From assembly GCA_026225235.1 (NCBI GenBank), contig JAMFSK010000126.1, positions 17,841 to 81,840 of the forward strand: a DNA stretch of 64,000 nucleotides, read 5' to 3'. This document shows positions 1 through 7,845 of the stretch, piece after piece (the stretch's first letter is position 1; the number at the start of each line of letters is the position of its first letter). Origin of the DNA: Burkholderiales bacterium. Its GTDB lineage: Bacteria > Pseudomonadota > Gammaproteobacteria > Burkholderiales > Burkholderiaceae. The notes under the pieces were generated by a model. That model saw only the letters and a list, made by a program, of their open reading frames with translations, did not search any database and was not told where the DNA came from. The translations under genes were made by a program, and so were the position numbers.

Positions 1-183
1 TCCTCGCTGCTGAACAGCGCGGATCATAGCAGGCGGTTCGATCGACGCGTCGATATCGATACACCATCGATATGACAGGCACCCTACGCTGCGCGAGCGC
101 CCTCCGCCCGACATCCATGCGTATCTTCTGTCGCAACGCATGGCAGAATCGATGATGCCGTTGCCCGCCCCCGGAGCTTTACC

Positions 184-729
184 ATGAAACTGTCAGTCAG
201 CCCCCGCCGCCAAGCGTTGCGGGTTACCGTGCTCCGCCTGCGCGCGTGCGCCATCGTCTCGCTTAGCCTCGGGCTCGCCGCCTGTGTCCAGCCCTGGGAC
301 GCATTTCAGCCAGGTGCCGATCAGGCCTCGCTGGTGGCCCGCTTCGGGCCGCCGAAGGAAGTCTATGACCTCCCCAATGGCGACAAACATCTGCTCTGGC
401 CAACCCAGCCGCTCGGCGAAACCACCGTGGGCGCCGAGATTGCACCGGACGGCAAACTCGTCAAACTTCAGCAAATCCTGACGGCCGACAACTTCGGCCG
501 CGTGGTGCCAGGCCAGTGGAACAAGCACGATATCCAGGTGAACTTCGGCCTGCCAGAAGAGACGGCCTACTTTCCCCTCATGAAGCGCGAGGTCTGGTCG
601 TACCGGTATGTGGAAAACAACGTCTGGTACAAGCTCTATCACTTTTACTTCGATGACGGCGGCATCGTGCGGCAGACGCAGAAGACCGACGATCCGCTAC
701 ATGATCCGGATCATCGGGGGTTCTTTTAA
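184..729 (+). CDS. Outer-membrane-type lipoprotein with two BamE-like repeats
   Basis: A 181-residue protein. A basic N-terminus and a hydrophobic segment end in a lipobox (LAAC, Cys34), so it is probably lipidated and exported. The mature part appears to hold two related units, each with a GxP turn followed by a beta-rich stretch: one around VARFGPPKEVYDLPNGDKH and one around VNFGLPEETAYFP. This resembles the SmpA/OmlA (BamE) fold in duplicate. The start is supported by GGAG about 9 bases upstream of the ATG. It stands alone and converges on fmdB. The role is unknown; envelope assembly or stability is an inference from the fold resemblance. Confidence 0.75.
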   Translation: MKLSVSPRRQALRVTVLRLRACAIVSLSLGLAACVQPWDAFQPGADQASLVARFGPPKEVYDLPNGDKHLLWPTQPLGETTVGAEIAPDGKLVKLQQILTADNFGRVVPGQWNKHDIQVNFGLPEETAYFPLMKREVWSYRYVENNVWYKLYHFYFDDGGIVRQTQKTDDPLHDPDHRGFF

Positions 730-767
730 TCGGGGGTTCTTTTACCGCGCCAGAGCAGCTGGGCCGC

Positions 768-804
768 GCAAAGCCATACGCGTGAAACACGCGTATGGCT
801 TTGC
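768..804. terminator. Perfect 17-bp hairpin between convergent genes
   Basis: Arms 768-784 and 788-804 are perfectly complementary, with a 3-base AAA loop. The hairpin lies between the stop of the lipoprotein gene and the stop of the oppositely oriented fmdB. Its position suggests a bidirectional terminator, although only short T runs follow on either strand. Confidence 0.6.
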
Positions 805-1140
805 TCAGTGGCTGATCATCCAGGGTCGGCCACCCGGGTTACCCTTGAGCGCACCGGGCGCCGTGGCCGACTTGCCCGATGGCTTCGACGAACTACAGCC
901 GCACCCCGGGCCATGCACATGCCGGTACTCGCTCGAGCGTTTCGGCGCATGCGCCGCACGCTCGTTGACCTGATGACCCGCACGCGTGGTGCCCGCCATC
1001 AATGACAGCGACGGCATGCTCAGCGTACGTCCGGCCGCCGTGCCGCACTGCGGGCATACACAGCCGGCGTCACGCTCGGCGATACGCCGGACTGCGCTGA
1101 ATACCCCGCAGGTCTCACATCGAAAGTCGTAAGTCGGCAT
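805..1140 (-). CDS. fmdB: FmdB-family zinc-ribbon protein
   Basis: A 111-residue protein starting MPTYDFRCETCG, the typical opening of the FmdB putative regulatory family. Two CxxC pairs (CETC near residue 8 and CPQC near residue 34) would bind one zinc ion. The C-terminal half is basic and low in complexity, with a GPGCGCSSSKPSG stretch. It is the last gene of the minus-strand amide/urea cluster and lies directly after formamidase. In Methylophilus methylotrophus FmdB was proposed to regulate the amide operon (established family knowledge). Whether it regulates this operon is an inference. Confidence 0.85.
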   Translation of the reverse strand: MPTYDFRCETCGVFSAVRRIAERDAGCVCPQCGTAAGRTLSMPSLSLMAGTTRAGHQVNERAAHAPKRSSEYRHVHGPGCGCSSSKPSGKSATAPGALKGNPGGRPWMISH

Positions 1141-1171
1141 CGTCAGTCCCTCTCATGTGGCGGCAAACACT

Positions 1172-2404
1172 TCAGACCAGGTCCGGCGACAGAGGCAGGT
1201 CGACCGTACCGGTAATGTGCTTGATCGGCCCTGCCGAATTCGGCTGGATATCGAAGTCGAAGATCTGCGTGGGCAACCACAAGGTCGCACACGCATTCGG
1301 AATATCGACCACGCCGCTGATATGGCCCTGTACCGGTGCCGTGCCGAGGATCGAATACGCCTGCGCGCCCGAATAGCCGAACTTCTTCAGATACTCGATC
1401 GCGTTGAGGCAGGCCTGGCGATAGGCGATATGCACGTCGAGGTAATGCTGCTTGCCGCCTTCGTCGACCGAGATCCCTTCGAAGATCAGATAGTCGTTGT
1501 AGTGCGGCGTGATCGGGCTCGGCTTGAAGATCGGATTCTTGATACCGTACTTCTCCATGCCGCCCTTGATCAGCTCGACCTTCATATGGACCCAGCCGGC
1601 CATTTCGATCGCGCCGCAGAAGGTGATCTCGCCATCGCCCTGGCTGAAGTGCAGATCACCTACCGAGAGCCCCGCACCGTCGACATAGACCGGGAAGTAA
1701 ACCTTCGAGCCACGCGACAAATCCTTGATATCGCAATTGCCGCCGTGCTCCCGCGGCGGCACCGTCCGGGCACCCGTTGCGGCCGCAGTATCGCGCGCGG
1801 TGCCCTTGAGCTTGCCCATATGCGCAGTCGGTGCAAATGGCGCGTTCGCTAGCGGCGGCACGCGGTCAGGTTCGGTTGCGATCAGACCGACCTCGCGTTC
1901 GTTCCAGGTCGCGAGCAGCTTCGGGTCCGGCAGACAACCGATCAACCCCGGATGAATCAGCCCCGCGAAATTGACGCCAGGGATATGCCGCGAATTCGTA
2001 TAGAGACCATGAAAATCCCAGATCGATTTCTGGGCCTCGGGGAAGTGGTCGGTCAGGAAGCCGCCGCCGTTCTTCTTCGAGAAGAACCCATTGAAGCCCC
2101 ACTGACTCTCGGACTTCGCGCCGATGTCGAGCAGGTCGACCACCAGCAGGTCACCCGGCTCCGCGCCTTTGACCCCTACCGGCCCAGAAAGAAAGTGGAC
2201 GATCGACAAGTCGATATCGCGTACGTCATCGGCGCTGTCGTTGTTCTTGATGAAGCCGCCGGTCCAGTCGTAGGTCTCGAGCACGAACTCGTCGCCCGGG
2301 TTGACCCAGCAGGTCATCGGGATATCGGGGTGCCAGCGGTTATGGATGTTCTCGTTTTCGTAGGCGGACTGGTTCAGGTCGACCTTGATTAGTGTTTCGG
2401 GCAT
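1172..2404 (-). CDS. fmdA: Formamidase (FmdA/AmdA family)
   Basis: A 410-residue cytoplasmic enzyme of the acetamidase/formamidase family, which hydrolyses formamide and short aliphatic amides to ammonia and the carboxylate. Length and N-terminus (MPETLIKVDLNQSAYENEN) fit the family, as does the internal GVKGAEPGDLLVVDLLDIG segment. A GGGGAG stretch lies just upstream of the ATG. It follows urtE by about 110 bases in the same orientation and precedes fmdB. The transporter genes and the enzyme therefore probably form one nitrogen-acquisition unit: import of amide or urea, then ammonia release. Confidence 0.92.
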   Translation of the reverse strand: MPETLIKVDLNQSAYENENIHNRWHPDIPMTCWVNPGDEFVLETYDWTGGFIKNNDSADDVRDIDLSIVHFLSGPVGVKGAEPGDLLVVDLLDIGAKSESQWGFNGFFSKKNGGGFLTDHFPEAQKSIWDFHGLYTNSRHIPGVNFAGLIHPGLIGCLPDPKLLATWNEREVGLIATEPDRVPPLANAPFAPTAHMGKLKGTARDTAAATGARTVPPREHGGNCDIKDLSRGSKVYFPVYVDGAGLSVGDLHFSQGDGEITFCGAIEMAGWVHMKVELIKGGMEKYGIKNPIFKPSPITPHYNDYLIFEGISVDEGGKQHYLDVHIAYRQACLNAIEYLKKFGYSGAQAYSILGTAPVQGHISGVVDIPNACATLWLPTQIFDFDIQPNSAGPIKHITGTVDLPLSPDLV

Positions 2405-2514
2405 CGCTCTCCCCTCCTATGGGTATCAGGCTACGAATTGGTTGAGTAAGATTTGAATGGCGGGACGGGACCCGTTCAGCGACACGGACACCGCCTCGGT
2501 GCAGGCCCCACGGA

Positions 2515-3204
2515 CTACACCGACAGGTATTCGCGAATTCGCGCCGAATCGACCGCGCCTCGCGGGCTCTCGTGCACGAGCCGTCCGCCTTCGATCACGA
2601 ACAGCCGGTCGGCCACTTCGAGCGCAAAGCTCAGCACCTGCTCCGATACGACGATGGTGATTTCCCGCAGCTTGCGAATCTCGTTGAGCGCCTTGGCGAT
2701 GTCCTTGATGATCGAGGGCTGGATACCTTCGGTCGGCTCGTCGAGCAGCAGCACTTTGGGCTCGGTGACCAGCGCGCGGGCGATCGCAAGCTGTTGCTGC
2801 TGTCCCCCCGAGAGGTTGCCGCCCTTGCGCTTGCGCATCTCGAAGAGCACCGGAAACAGCGCATAGATCTCATCGGGAATCGTCTTGTTGCGCGCGTTCT
2901 CGAGTCCGGTCTGGATGTTCTCTTCGACGCTTAGCGTCGCGAAGATCTGCCGCCCTTGAGGCACATAGGCGATCCCCTTCGCAACGCGCCGGAAACTCTC
3001 GTCCTTCGACACGTCCTGCCCGTCGACCGCCACCGCGCCGGCCTTGAGCGGCAAAATGCCGATCAGGGACTTGAACAGCGTGGTCTTGCCCATGCCGTTG
3101 CGGCCCATGATCGCCACCGTCTCGTTGCGGGCGGCCTCGAAACTCACGCCGTGCAGCGCCTCGCTCTGACCATAGCTGACGAACACATCGTCGACTTTCA
3201 GCAT
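2515..3204 (-). CDS. urtE: ABC transporter ATP-binding protein UrtE (urea/short-chain amide)
   Basis: A 229-residue ATPase of the LivF/UrtE type. It has Walker A GRNGMGKTT (residues 34-42), the signature LSGGQQQQLAIARAL and Walker B KVLLLDEPTEG. I chose the start at 3204 (MLKVDDV) over the ATG at 3237 because AAGGAG lies 6-7 bases upstream of it. The upstream extension has no family-like sequence and overlaps the end of urtD. It energises the importer together with UrtD. The TEGIQPS stretch after Walker B is characteristic of UrtE. Confidence 0.92.
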   Translation of the reverse strand: MLKVDDVFVSYGQSEALHGVSFEAARNETVAIMGRNGMGKTTLFKSLIGILPLKAGAVAVDGQDVSKDESFRRVAKGIAYVPQGRQIFATLSVEENIQTGLENARNKTIPDEIYALFPVLFEMRKRKGGNLSGGQQQQLAIARALVTEPKVLLLDEPTEGIQPSIIKDIAKALNEIRKLREITIVVSEQVLSFALEVADRLFVIEGGRLVHESPRGAVDSARIREYLSV

Positions 3205-3240
3205 CTCGTTCTCCTTGTGGGCTGCGAGCAGCCCCATGCG

Positions 3241-3984
3241 TCAGTGGCCCAGGTACACATCGATCACACGCGGGTCGGCTTGCACGTCGTCCATCGCGCC
3301 TTCGGCCAGAATGCGCCCCTGGTGCATCACGGTAACCTTGTGGGCGATCTGCTTGACGAAGGCCATATCGTGTTCGATCACAATCATCGAGCGGTTCTGA
3401 CAGATCCGCTTGAGCAGTTCGGCGGTCACCTCGCGTTCGCGCACGCTCATGCCCGCGATCGGTTCGTCGAGCATCAGCAACTCGGGCTCCTGCATCAACA
3501 ACATGCCGATCTCGAGCCACTGCTTCTGGCCGTGAGACAGCAGGCCGGCCTCGGTGTCTAGCTGGGCAGCGAGTCCGATCTCATCGGCGACAGTGCGCAC
3601 GCGGTCGAGCACTTCTTCATCGCACTTGAACGCCAGCGCGCCAAAGACACCGCGCCCGCGCGGGTACGACACTTCGAGGTTCTGGAATACGGACAGGTTT
3701 TCGTAGATCGACGGCGTCTGAAATTTGCGGCCGATGCCCTTGCGCACGCGCAGGTACTCGGGCACCCGCGTGATTTCTTCGTTACGGAACTTGATGCTGC
3801 CCGCACTCGCGCGCGTCTTGCCGCAGATCAGGTCGAGCAAGGTCGTCTTGCCCGCGCCGTTCGGGCCGATCACGACCCGCAACTCGTTACGGTCGATATA
3901 GAGGTTGAGTGCGTCGATCGCCTTGAAGCCATCGAACGAGACCGTCAGGTCTTCGACCGCCAGAACGAAATCGGTATTGCTCAT
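3241..3984 (-). CDS. urtD: ABC transporter ATP-binding protein UrtD (urea/short-chain amide)
   Basis: A 247-residue ATPase of the LivG/UrtD type with Walker A GPNGAGKTT. The ABC signature is altered to LLSHGQKQWLEIGM, a form seen in UrtD proteins, and Walker B is LLMLDEPIAGM. Its start overlaps the stop of urtC by four bases (3981-3984), so translation is probably coupled. Partner ATPase of UrtE in the cytoplasm. Confidence 0.92.
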   Translation of the reverse strand: MSNTDFVLAVEDLTVSFDGFKAIDALNLYIDRNELRVVIGPNGAGKTTLLDLICGKTRASAGSIKFRNEEITRVPEYLRVRKGIGRKFQTPSIYENLSVFQNLEVSYPRGRGVFGALAFKCDEEVLDRVRTVADEIGLAAQLDTEAGLLSHGQKQWLEIGMLLMQEPELLMLDEPIAGMSVREREVTAELLKRICQNRSMIVIEHDMAFVKQIAHKVTVMHQGRILAEGAMDDVQADPRVIDVYLGH

Positions 3985-5123
3985 GACGCGCTCCTCGCGG
4001 AAAACCGCCGTGCGATCCAGCCTTTGACATGACTTTCGTAGAGGCCGGCCAGACCATTCGGGAAAGCCATCACGACGCCGATGAACAGTGCCGACATCAG
4101 GAACAGCCAGAGATTCGGAAAGCTCTCGGAAAAATACGTCTTGCCGAGGTTGACAAGGATCGCGCCATAGACCGCACCGACCAGCGACATCCGCCCGCCC
4201 ACGGCCGCGTAGATCACCATCTCGATGGATGGCACGATGCCGACGAACGACGGCGACATGAAGCCGACCTGGAGCGTGAACATCGCACCCCCGATCGCGG
4301 CGAGCATGGCTGCCAGACAGAACGCGAAGACCTTGAACATCGCGACGTCATAGCCCGAGAAACGGACCCGGTCCTCCTTGTCGCGCATCGCGAGCAAGAG
4401 CGTGCCAAGCTTGCTGCGCTGGATAAACCGGCACACCACGATCGAGCCGATCAGCAACACACCGCTGAGGAAGTACAGCGCGAGCTTCGCTCCGTCGGTG
4501 CGGATGTCCCAGCCGAGCATCGTGCGCAAGTCGGTAATGCCGTTCACGCCACCCGTATAGCCCTGCTGCCCGATGATCAGCACGGACAGGATCAGGGCGA
4601 CCGCCTGCGTGATGATCGCGAAGTAGACGCCGCCCACCCGCCGTTTGAACATGGCGAAGCCGACCACGAAAGCCAGGGCCGTCGGCACCACGAGAATCGC
4701 AAGGATCGAAAACGGCAGGGAATGGAACGGCTTCCACCAGAACGGCAAAGCGGTCAGCTGATTCCAGTCCATGAAGTCGGGGATGCCCGGCGTCGACTGA
4801 ATCTTCGTGCTGATCGGGTCCGAAGCCTCGAGTTTGAGGAACATCGCCATGCAGTAACCGCCGAGGCCGAAAAACACGCCCTGTCCGAGACTCAGCACGC
4901 CGCCGTAGCCCCACGCCATGACCAGACCGATGGCGACGAATGCGTACGTCAGGTACTTACCCATCAGCGCGAGCCGGAACACATCGAGCGTCAGCGGAAA
5001 GATCACGAGGATCACGATGGCCAGAATCACCGTGCTGCCATGTCCGCTCGTGGTCAGCCAGCGCCATACCGCGGCGCTCGGCTTCCGGCTGGGGCGGCCG
5101 GTGGAGATTGCGGGTTCGTTCAT
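3981..5123 (-). CDS. urtC: ABC transporter permease UrtC (urea/short-chain amide)
   Basis: A 380-residue inner-membrane permease of the LivM/UrtC family with about ten hydrophobic segments and the conserved AMRDKEDRVRFSGYDVAMFK cytoplasmic loop. I chose the start at 5123 (MNEPAIS) because AGGAGG lies seven bases upstream. An in-frame ATG at 5174 with a weaker GGGAG is possible and would add a Pro/Gly-rich, non-conserved-looking 17-residue leader. It pairs with UrtB to form the transmembrane channel. Confidence 0.9.
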   Translation of the reverse strand: MNEPAISTGRPSRKPSAAVWRWLTTSGHGSTVILAIVILVIFPLTLDVFRLALMGKYLTYAFVAIGLVMAWGYGGVLSLGQGVFFGLGGYCMAMFLKLEASDPISTKIQSTPGIPDFMDWNQLTALPFWWKPFHSLPFSILAILVVPTALAFVVGFAMFKRRVGGVYFAIITQAVALILSVLIIGQQGYTGGVNGITDLRTMLGWDIRTDGAKLALYFLSGVLLIGSIVVCRFIQRSKLGTLLLAMRDKEDRVRFSGYDVAMFKVFAFCLAAMLAAIGGAMFTLQVGFMSPSFVGIVPSIEMVIYAAVGGRMSLVGAVYGAILVNLGKTYFSESFPNLWLFLMSALFIGVVMAFPNGLAGLYESHVKGWIARRFSARSAS

Positions 5124-5189
5124 GATTGCCCCTCCTGGTCCTGGTGCCGCGGGCGGCGAATGGATCGGTTCCATCTGGTAGCTCCCCTA

Positions 5190-6107
5190 TCAAGCACGCC
5201 GCACCTTCGCGGCAAACAGACCTTGCGGCCGCAGCATCAGGACCACGACGATCGTCAGCAAGGTGACGACCCGCGCCGAGGAACCGGTCATGAAGAACTC
5301 GCTGATCGATTGCATCTGGGCAATGCCGAACGCCGACGCCACGGTGCCGAGCAGACTCGCCGCGCCGCCGAAGGTGACCACCAGGAATGAATCGACGATA
5401 TACAGCGAGCCGCTGGTCGGGCCTGTCGAGCCGATCGCCGTAAATGCGGCGCCGGCGACACCCGCCATCCCGCAACCGATCGCGAAGGTCAGCCGGTCTG
5501 TGCGGCGCGTATCGATGCCAGTGGCGTTCGCCATCGTCCGGTTCGCCACGGTGGCGCGCACGCGCAACCCCCAGCGTGAGCGATACAAGGCCAACAGCAG
5601 GCCACCAGTCATCAGCACCGAAAGGCTCATCACGAGCAGGCCGTTGATCGGAATGTCCAGCCCCTGAGACGGCGACCACGAGCCCATTAGCCAGTCCGGC
5701 AAGGTCGGGCTGACTTCCTTCGGTCCGAAGGTCGAGCGGAACACCTGCTGCATGCCGAGGCTCAGGCCCCAGGTGGCCAGCAGGGTATCGAGCGGACGCT
5801 TGTACAAGTGGCGAATTAAAGCCCACTCGGCCAGCCACCCGGCGACAAAGGCAATCGCGAATGCCGCCACGATTGCGATCGGAAAATAGAACGCCGTGAA
5901 CGCGTGCCAATGATCGTCAGCGATCCGCGAGAACATATAGATCGTGTAGGCCCCGATCGTCATGAACTCGCCGTGCGCCATGTTGATCACGCCCATCTGG
6001 CCGAAGATCACAGCGAGGCCCAGCCCCATGAGCAGTAGCACGCTAAACAGGCTCAAACCTGCGAAGCCCTGCATCAGGGTGATATTCAGAATGTCTGAAG
6101 GCGACAT
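5190..6107 (-). CDS. urtB: ABC transporter permease UrtB (urea/short-chain amide)
   Basis: A 305-residue LivH/UrtB-type permease. It contains the family signature GLAVIFGQMGVINMAHGEFM near the N-terminus and the RATVANRTMANATGIDTRR loop. I set the start at 6107 (MSPSDILN), with GGGAG about six bases upstream, rather than at the ATG nine codons earlier. It lies between urtA and urtC on the same strand and forms the membrane channel with UrtC. Confidence 0.92.
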   Translation of the reverse strand: MSPSDILNITLMQGFAGLSLFSVLLLMGLGLAVIFGQMGVINMAHGEFMTIGAYTIYMFSRIADDHWHAFTAFYFPIAIVAAFAIAFVAGWLAEWALIRHLYKRPLDTLLATWGLSLGMQQVFRSTFGPKEVSPTLPDWLMGSWSPSQGLDIPINGLLVMSLSVLMTGGLLLALYRSRWGLRVRATVANRTMANATGIDTRRTDRLTFAIGCGMAGVAGAAFTAIGSTGPTSGSLYIVDSFLVVTFGGAASLLGTVASAFGIAQMQSISEFFMTGSSARVVTLLTIVVVLMLRPQGLFAAKVRRA

Positions 6108-6253
6108 ATGCTTCTCCCGAAAGTGGCCCGGCAACCGCAGGCTCGCGGCGGCCGGGCCGTACCTCTTACCGTGTCCCCTACCGTGCTTCGCCCGACATGA
6201 GCAGCCTCACCGCTGCGCTGGAGCGCGCGCACCCCGCGGGGGTGCGCGGCGTA

Positions 6254-7513
6254 TTACTGGTAGCCCTTCGGGAACGGGTTCGGCTCGATCAGCTCGGGCG
6301 ATTCGGCCACCACCTTGAATTGACCGTCGGCCTGTGCCTCACCGATCCGCGTGCGGCTCCACAAGTGATGGTTCGGGTGGATCTTCACGTAGCCTTCCGG
6401 CGCGGTCTTGAGTTCGATGCCCGGCGAGGCGGCGACTACCTTGTCGACGTCGAAGCTGCCGGCCTTCTCGCATGCCGCCTTCCAGAGCCAGGGGCCGAGA
6501 TAGGCCGCCTGTGTCACATCGCCGATCACAGACTTGGGCCCATATTTGGCCTTGAAGGCCGCGACAAACTTCTTGTTGTTGTCGTTATCGAGCGACTGGA
6601 AATACTTCATCGCCGAGTAGAAGCCCGCGACGTTTTCGCCGCCAATGCCCAGCACTTCGTCTTCGGTCACCGAAATGGTCAGCAGAAACTGCTTGTCGGC
6701 GGTGATGCCGGCTGCTTTCAGCTGCTTGTAGAAGGCCACATTCGAACCGCCGACGATGATCGCGTAGATGCAATCAGGCTTGGCGATCTTGATCTTGTTG
6801 ATCAGCGAATTGAAGTTGGTGGTGCCGAGCGGGTAGTACTCTTCGCCGACCACCTTGGCGCCGGTCAAATGCTGCTCGATGTGCTTGCGCGCGATCTTGT
6901 TCGAGGTGCGCGGCCAGATATAGTCGGAGCCGATCAGGAAGAAGCTCTTCGCCTTCTTGGTCTGCTGCGCCCAGTTCAGGCCCCAGAGAATCTGCTGAGT
7001 CGCTTCCTGCCCCGTGTAGAACACGTTTTTCGACTGTTCGAGCCCTTCATAGAAGGTCGGGTAGTAGAGCAAACCGTTGTCGCGCTCAAAAATCGGCAGC
7101 ACGGCCTTGCGTGAGGCCGAGGTCCAGCAACCGAACACGCAGGCCGTGTGATCGTTCTCGAGCAGCTTCTTCGCCTTCTCGGCGAAGGTTGGCCAGTCCG
7201 AGGCGCCGTCTTCCTGGATGATCTTGATCTGCCGGCCGAGCACACCGCCCGCTGCGTTGATCTGCTCGATCGCGAGGCGTTCTGCCTGGATCGACCCCGT
7301 TTCGGAGATCGCCATGGTGCCGGTCGCCGAGTGGAGCTGGCCCACCGTGACCTCGGTGTCGGTCACCGCGAGCTTGGTCGTGTTGACCTTCGCGGTCGGA
7401 AACTGCTGGGCCAGGGCAATGCCCGGGACGGCCAGCACTGGCGCGGCGGCCAGGCCCATCAACAGTTTGCGTCGCAACTGCGAAGGCACATCGTTCTGAT
7501 CGTGCTCGGACAT
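6254..7513 (-). CDS. urtA: Periplasmic substrate-binding protein UrtA (urea/short-chain amide)
   Basis: A 419-residue type I periplasmic binding protein. The N-terminus reads as a Tat-like signal (LRRKLLMG, a hydrophobic core, then GIALAQQ), so export of the folded protein is plausible. Conserved UrtA stretches include GQLHSATGTMAISE and LEQSKNVFYTGQEATQQI. It is the first gene of the cluster, with AGGAG just upstream of the ATG. The family is usually annotated for urea, but the linked formamidase suggests short-chain amides, as for the FmdDEF system of Methylophilus. Confidence 0.92.
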   Translation of the reverse strand: MSEHDQNDVPSQLRRKLLMGLAAAPVLAVPGIALAQQFPTAKVNTTKLAVTDTEVTVGQLHSATGTMAISETGSIQAERLAIEQINAAGGVLGRQIKIIQEDGASDWPTFAEKAKKLLENDHTACVFGCWTSASRKAVLPIFERDNGLLYYPTFYEGLEQSKNVFYTGQEATQQILWGLNWAQQTKKAKSFFLIGSDYIWPRTSNKIARKHIEQHLTGAKVVGEEYYPLGTTNFNSLINKIKIAKPDCIYAIIVGGSNVAFYKQLKAAGITADKQFLLTISVTEDEVLGIGGENVAGFYSAMKYFQSLDNDNNKKFVAAFKAKYGPKSVIGDVTQAAYLGPWLWKAACEKAGSFDVDKVVAASPGIELKTAPEGYVKIHPNHHLWSRTRIGEAQADGQFKVVAESPELIEPNPFPKGYQ

Positions 7514-7532
7514 TGAATTCTCCTGGGAAGTA

Positions 7533-7558
7533 TGGGTCGGACGTTTGGGTCAGACGTC
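7533..7558. promoter_or_regulatory. Tandem 13-bp direct repeat upstream of urtA
   Basis: Two adjacent copies of TGGGTC(G/A)GACGT(T/C), at 7533-7545 and 7546-7558, begin 20 bases upstream of the urtA start. The second copy overlaps the 10-bp palindrome CAGACGTCTG (7551-7560). Head-to-tail spacing is 13 bp. The repeat is directly visible; a role as operator for the adjacent response regulator is an inference. Confidence 0.45.
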
Positions 7559-7681
7559 TGAATCAGGCACGGGACCGAGTGGTTCGGGGTGCGGCCGGTC
7601 TCTTCTTCGCCGAGCCACTCGGGTCGTGCCGTATCCGGCATCGCTGGACGCAAAGTTAGGGGGTCAATTTCCCAGGCTGAA

Positions 7682-7697
7682 TACGTCACTTGACGTA
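7682..7697. promoter_or_regulatory. Inverted repeat operator candidate between urtA and the kinase gene
   Basis: TACGTCA-CT-TGACGTA is a perfect 7-bp inverted repeat with a 2-bp centre. It lies in the 332-bp divergent region between urtA (start 7513) and the permease-kinase gene (start 7846). The length and symmetry suit a dimeric NarL/LuxR-type regulator. Apart from this and the direct repeats at 7533-7558 I see no confident -35/-10 pair in the region. Confidence 0.45.
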
Positions 7698-7845
7698 GGG
7701 CGCGCGCAAAATTCGCCTCCTACAATCGCGTCGGCATAGTGGACACGACGCGCAAAGGCCGCCGACGGGAAGCAACCAGGTCCGATGGAATGCAACTTGC
7801 ATCGGCCAGCACTCGATCTCCGAACCCTGCGAAGCAAAGGCGCCG

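Noticed and set aside
1..27. Possible minus-strand gene start (ATG at 25-27) running out of the window
   Set aside because: Only nine codons are visible, with no ribosome site, so it cannot be supported.
193..642. Antisense open frame of 149 codons across the lipoprotein gene
   Set aside because: It is a shadow of a recognisable lipoprotein gene; many such frames in this GC-rich window have Arg/Ala-rich, non-family translations.
4029..5390. Plus-strand open frame of 453 codons opposite urtC/urtB
   Set aside because: Its translation is rich in His, Gln, Arg and Glu without any domain and lies fully antisense to conserved permease genes.
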